Source: Planctomycetota bacterium
GTDB taxonomy: Bacteria > Planctomycetota > Brocadiia > Brocadiales > Brocadiaceae
Length of the DNA stretch: 7,965 bases
Direction of reading: 5' to 3'
NCBI GenBank assembly: GCA_023261465.1
Contig: JAHFOW010000136.1
Span: 1 to 7,965 of the forward strand
Shown in pieces: positions 6,273 through 7,965 of this stretch (position 1 is the stretch's first letter; every line of letters starts with the position of its first letter). A program made the position numbers and the translations under genes. The notes under the pieces were generated by a model. That model saw nothing but the letters and a program-made list of their open reading frames with translations, was not told the DNA's origin and did no database searches.

Positions 6273-6326
6273 GTAGCGCGGGGGTTTATCCCCCGCCATT
6301 GGCAGACCACAAGGGATCGGCGCTAC
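6273..6326. repeat. GC-rich cruciform-type palindromic repeat
   Basis: An outer 7-bp inverted repeat, GTAGCGC (6273-6279) with GCGCTAC (6320-6326), encloses a strong hairpin GCGGGGG-TTTAT-CCCCCGC (6278-6296) and a degenerate second arm (6300-6319). This three-way layout is typical of dispersed intergenic palindromic repeats, and it stands out by base composition from the AT-rich flanks. It lies 38 bases after the RNA-ligase-partner stop and could stabilise or end that transcript, though no T-run follows. Other copies cannot be seen in this window. Confidence 0.55.
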
Positions 6327-6337
6327 AAGAAAAAGTC

Positions 6338-6364
6338 GTTTTGTTTTGCCGTGCAAAACAAAAC
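6338..6364. repeat. Perfect 12-bp stem hairpin
   Basis: GTTTTGTTTTGC (6338-6349), loop CGT, and GCAAAACAAAAC (6353-6364) form an uninterrupted 12-bp stem with a 3-base loop. Each arm contains a tandem GTTTT unit. On the plus strand the stem is followed by CCTAATT, so it is not a normal terminator for the upstream genes. On the minus strand it is followed by GACTTTTTCTT, giving a weak terminator-like tail, but no minus-strand gene reads into it. It lies about 40 bases upstream of the radical SAM start. Confidence 0.6.
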
Positions 6365-6376
6365 CTAATTAAATAT

Positions 6377-6405
6377 TTGATAATCCCGCGTGTTCGTGAT
6401 AAATT
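6377..6405 (+). promoter_or_regulatory. Weak promoter candidate for the radical SAM gene
   Basis: TTGATA (6377-6382) and TAAATT (6400-6405) have an ideal 17-base spacing. The start of transcription would fall near 6412, beside the ATG at 6413, implying a leaderless message or that this is a chance match. The absence of any ribosome site before either ATG is compatible with the leaderless reading but does not prove it. Confidence 0.25.
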
Positions 6406-6406
6406 T

Positions 6407-7453
6407 ATGCTCATGAAGAATTTGCCCGCTCCCTTTCAACAAAAGCCCTATTTGTTAAAACATCGCTATTTCCCTTTTAGTGAATATCTCAAAGAACAAT
6501 TTCCTTATAAAGTGCACAAGATACCACTCCACGCTGGTTTTACCTGTCCGAACCGTGATGGACGGGCAGGAGTTGGTGGGTGTACCTACTGTGTGAATGA
6601 AAGCTTCAGTCCCAATGTCAGGATACCGTACCTTTCCATAAAGGAGCAAATTGAGAAAGGGAAGGAATTTCACAAAAAGAGGTATGGCGCAGAGAAGTTT
6701 ATCGCTTATTTCCAGTCTTTTACCAACACCTATGCAGAGGCGGAAACCCTTCGGTTGTGCTATGAAGAGGCGTTAGCAGACCGGGATGTTATTGGAATTT
6801 CTATTGGCACGCGCCCCGATTGCATTTCAGACGGTATTTTAAATCTCATCAATAGTTATACAGGTAAATACCATGTATGGATCGAATACGGCCTTCAATC
6901 CATGCATGACGCCACCCTGATACGCGTGAACCGCGGTCACGACTACCCGACATTTTTAGATGCCATCTATCGCACAAAAAAAACTTGCATACATATATGC
7001 GTTCATGTTATCTTAGGGCTACCTGGCGAGACAAGGGAAGATATGATGGAGACGGCAAATGCGCTGGCAGGGTTAGGTATACAGGGCATTAAACTCCACC
7101 ATCTCTATGTTGCTAAAAATACGGCACTGGCTGAAGAATATTTCAGGGGCGATGTACAGACGATGGATATGGAAACGTATATCCTGCTCGCTGCAGATTT
7201 TCTGGAGCGCATTCCATCGAATGTTACGGTACAAAGGTTAGTAGGTGATACGCATGGCAGTTTTCTTATATCGCCTCTGTGGAACGCCAGCAAAGCTGAG
7301 ATTACACACAGGTTAACAAAAGAACTAGAACGAAGGGGAACCTGTCAGGGTTTTCTCTGCGATTCATCAGTGCACTATTCAGCGCCGTCTCCTATTCGTG
7401 ACTTACAGAAACAGGATAGAGGAAAGCTGAAATTTCATCCCATAGAAGTATAA
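6407..7453 (+). CDS. YhcC-like radical SAM protein (TIGR01212 family)
   Basis: From the ATG at 6407 the protein has 348 residues; ATG 6413 (two codons later) is equally possible. The frame stays open back to 6299, but that part runs through the palindromic repeat and hairpin, so I exclude it. RYFPFSEYLKEQFPYKVHKI leads into the domain. AGFTCPNRDGRAGVGGCTYC carries the three iron-sulphur cysteines in the wide CX11CX2C spacing seen in YhcC/Elp3-like enzymes (Cys47, Cys59, Cys62). Further family motifs are IGTRPDCI, VWIEYGLQSMHDATL, RVNRGHDYPTF, HVILGLPGET and GIKLHHLYV. These enzymes cleave S-adenosylmethionine to a radical; the substrate of this family is not established, though relatedness to Elp3 hints at RNA. 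Lengths of about 310-320 are usual, so the extra residues lie mainly at the ends. Its stop is one base before a tRNA gene. Confidence 0.88.
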   Translation: MLMKNLPAPFQQKPYLLKHRYFPFSEYLKEQFPYKVHKIPLHAGFTCPNRDGRAGVGGCTYCVNESFSPNVRIPYLSIKEQIEKGKEFHKKRYGAEKFIAYFQSFTNTYAEAETLRLCYEEALADRDVIGISIGTRPDCISDGILNLINSYTGKYHVWIEYGLQSMHDATLIRVNRGHDYPTFLDAIYRTKKTCIHICVHVILGLPGETREDMMETANALAGLGIQGIKLHHLYVAKNTALAEEYFRGDVQTMDMETYILLAADFLERIPSNVTVQRLVGDTHGSFLISPLWNASKAEITHRLTKELERRGTCQGFLCDSSVHYSAPSPIRDLQKQDRGKLKFHPIEV

Positions 7454-7454
7454 A

Positions 7455-7528
7455 GCGGGCGTAATTCAGTGGTAGAATACCAGCTTCCCAAGCTGGGTAT
7501 GAGGGTTCGATTCCCTTCGCCCGCTCCA
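7455..7528 (+). tRNA. tRNA-Gly (CCC)
   Basis: The 74-nt gene folds cleanly. The acceptor is GCGGGCG/CGCCCGC, the D arm contains TTCAGTGGTAGAA, the anticodon arm is CCAGC-TTCCCAA-GCTGG with anticodon CCC at 7487-7489, the T arm is AGGG-TTCGATT-CCCT, the discriminator is U, and CCA is encoded. The TTC..TTCGA architecture and U73 are typical of bacterial tRNA-Gly. It decodes GGG only, so other Gly isoacceptors must be elsewhere. It starts one base after the stop of the radical SAM gene, leaving no room for its own promoter outside coding sequence. Co-transcription and RNase P processing are therefore likely. No clear terminator separates it from the sulfurtransferase gene. Confidence 0.96.
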
Positions 7529-7559
7529 TTTTCTTGAAAACTTCAAAACTATTTTCCCT

Positions 7560-7573
7560 GAGGAGATATCTCC
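7560..7573 (+). promoter_or_regulatory. Ribosome site inside a palindrome before the sulfurtransferase
   Basis: GAGGAG (7560-7565) is a strong Shine-Dalgarno, 8 bases before the ATG. It is part of a perfect 12-bp palindrome, GGAGATATCTCC (7562-7573), that abuts the ATG. In RNA it could fold as GGAG-ATAT-CTCC and hide the ribosome site, though a 4-bp stem is weak. Confidence 0.5.
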
Positions 7574-7965
7574 ATGTCCTTCACAACTCTTATATCTGTT
7601 TCAGAACTGGCAAACCATATACATGATCCTGCTTTTATCATTGTGGATTGCCGTTTTGCGCTGGATGATATTTACCGTGGCCATAAGGATTACCTTCACT
7701 CGCATATTCCCGGCGCCGTCTATGCCCATTTAAATGAGGACTTGTCCGGTCAAATTGTCCCGGGCAAAACAGGCCGGCATCCGCTACCGCCTGTTGAGAT
7801 ATTTGTTAAAAAGCTGTCAAGCTGGGGTATCGGCGCAAAGGTACAGGTTGTTGCTTATGATGATAAAGGCGGGGCAATGGCTGCGGCACGGCTCTGGTGG
7901 ATGTTACGCTGGCTTGGGCATGATAATGTTGCTGTCCTCGACGGTGGCTGGCAGCAATGGAAAAA
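7574..7965 (+). CDS. sseA: Rhodanese-type sulfurtransferase, N-terminal part (partial at window end)
   Basis: The first 130 codons are present; the gene runs off the window. The translation begins MSFTTLISVSELANHIHD and continues with FIIVDCRF, HIPGAVYAHLNEDLSG, GRHPLPP, VVAYDDKGGAMAAARLWWML and VAVLDGGWQQW. These are the hallmarks of the first domain of two-domain thiosulfate/3-mercaptopyruvate sulfurtransferases (SseA/rhodanese). In the family this N-terminal domain is catalytically silent and carries Asp in the active-site loop, as in YDDKGG here. The catalytic Cys lies in the second domain, outside the window, so the sulphur donor cannot be judged and the gene symbol is tentative. The enzyme would be cytosolic, with no signal peptide. 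The ATG follows GAGGAG by 8 bases. It lies 45 bases after tRNA-Gly with no clear terminator between, so it may be reached by read-through. Confidence 0.88.
   Translation, partial: MSFTTLISVSELANHIHDPAFIIVDCRFALDDIYRGHKDYLHSHIPGAVYAHLNEDLSGQIVPGKTGRHPLPPVEIFVKKLSSWGIGAKVQVVAYDDKGGAMAAARLWWMLRWLGHDNVAVLDGGWQQWK

Noticed and set aside
6273..6296. Similarity between GTAGCGCGGGGG in the repeat and the acceptor end of the tRNA-fMet region (GGTAGCGGGGGTGG)
   Set aside because: The shared stretch is short and G-rich and no further tRNA structure follows; it is not an attachment site or partial tRNA.
6299..6406. N-terminal extension of the radical SAM frame from TTG at 6299
   Set aside because: The extra 36 residues translate the palindromic repeat and the 12-bp hairpin, have no ribosome site, and are not part of the family; ATG 6407 or 6413 is preferred.
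1..7965. CRISPR array, toxin-antitoxin pair, retron or phage-defence cassette
   Set aside because: No spaced direct repeats, reverse transcriptase or paired small overlapping toxin/antitoxin genes are present. The PIN protein fits the RNA ligase partner family rather than VapC, and its overlapping neighbour is a 424-residue GlmU-like enzyme rather than an antitoxin.

Overview
This window comes from a moderately AT-rich bacterial chromosome. Several gene families here are ones I associate with Planctomycetes of the anammox (Brocadiales/Kuenenia) type: a non-canonical GlmU-like nucleotidyltransferase, an archaeal-type 'RNA ligase partner' PIN protein, and a YhcC-like radical SAM enzyme. That placement is an inference from gene content, not a proven assignment. 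I see no CRISPR array, intact mobile element or obvious defence island. Most of the window is housekeeping or conserved-hypothetical chromosome with a few unusual details.

Left edge (1-431): a twin-hairpin REP-like element lies beside a decayed tyrosine-integrase remnant on the minus strand. The remnant has an in-frame stop, and its first catalytic Arg is replaced by Leu. Next is a minus-strand cluster (3741 down to 432), transcribed mprF, then a 68-residue three-helix membrane protein, then a secreted DUF2141 protein. The gaps are about 90 and 2 bases, so this is probably an envelope-related operon. A candidate promoter and a 16-bp inverted repeat lie just ahead of mprF.

Middle (3742-4409): a mostly non-coding stretch holds a start-less open frame (possible gene remnant), then an initiator tRNA-fMet gene on the minus strand. 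That tRNA gene has a near-consensus sigma-70 promoter and a hairpin terminator. An AT-rich divergent leader follows.

Right half (4410-7965), all on the plus strand: the GlmU-like sugar nucleotidyltransferase/acyltransferase overlaps by 38 bases with the RNA-ligase-partner PIN protein. A spacer then carries a GC-rich cruciform repeat and a perfect 12-bp stem hairpin. It is followed by a TIGR01212/YhcC-type radical SAM protein, a tRNA-Gly(CCC) gene beginning one base after that gene's stop codon, and the first 130 codons of a two-domain rhodanese-type sulfurtransferase cut by the window end.

The most notable points are the RNA-ligase-partner protein without its ligase next door, the alternative GlmU coupled to it, the tRNA-Gly abutting a protein-coding gene, and several small RNA structures at gene starts. 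I found no convincing evidence for an entirely new multi-gene system.
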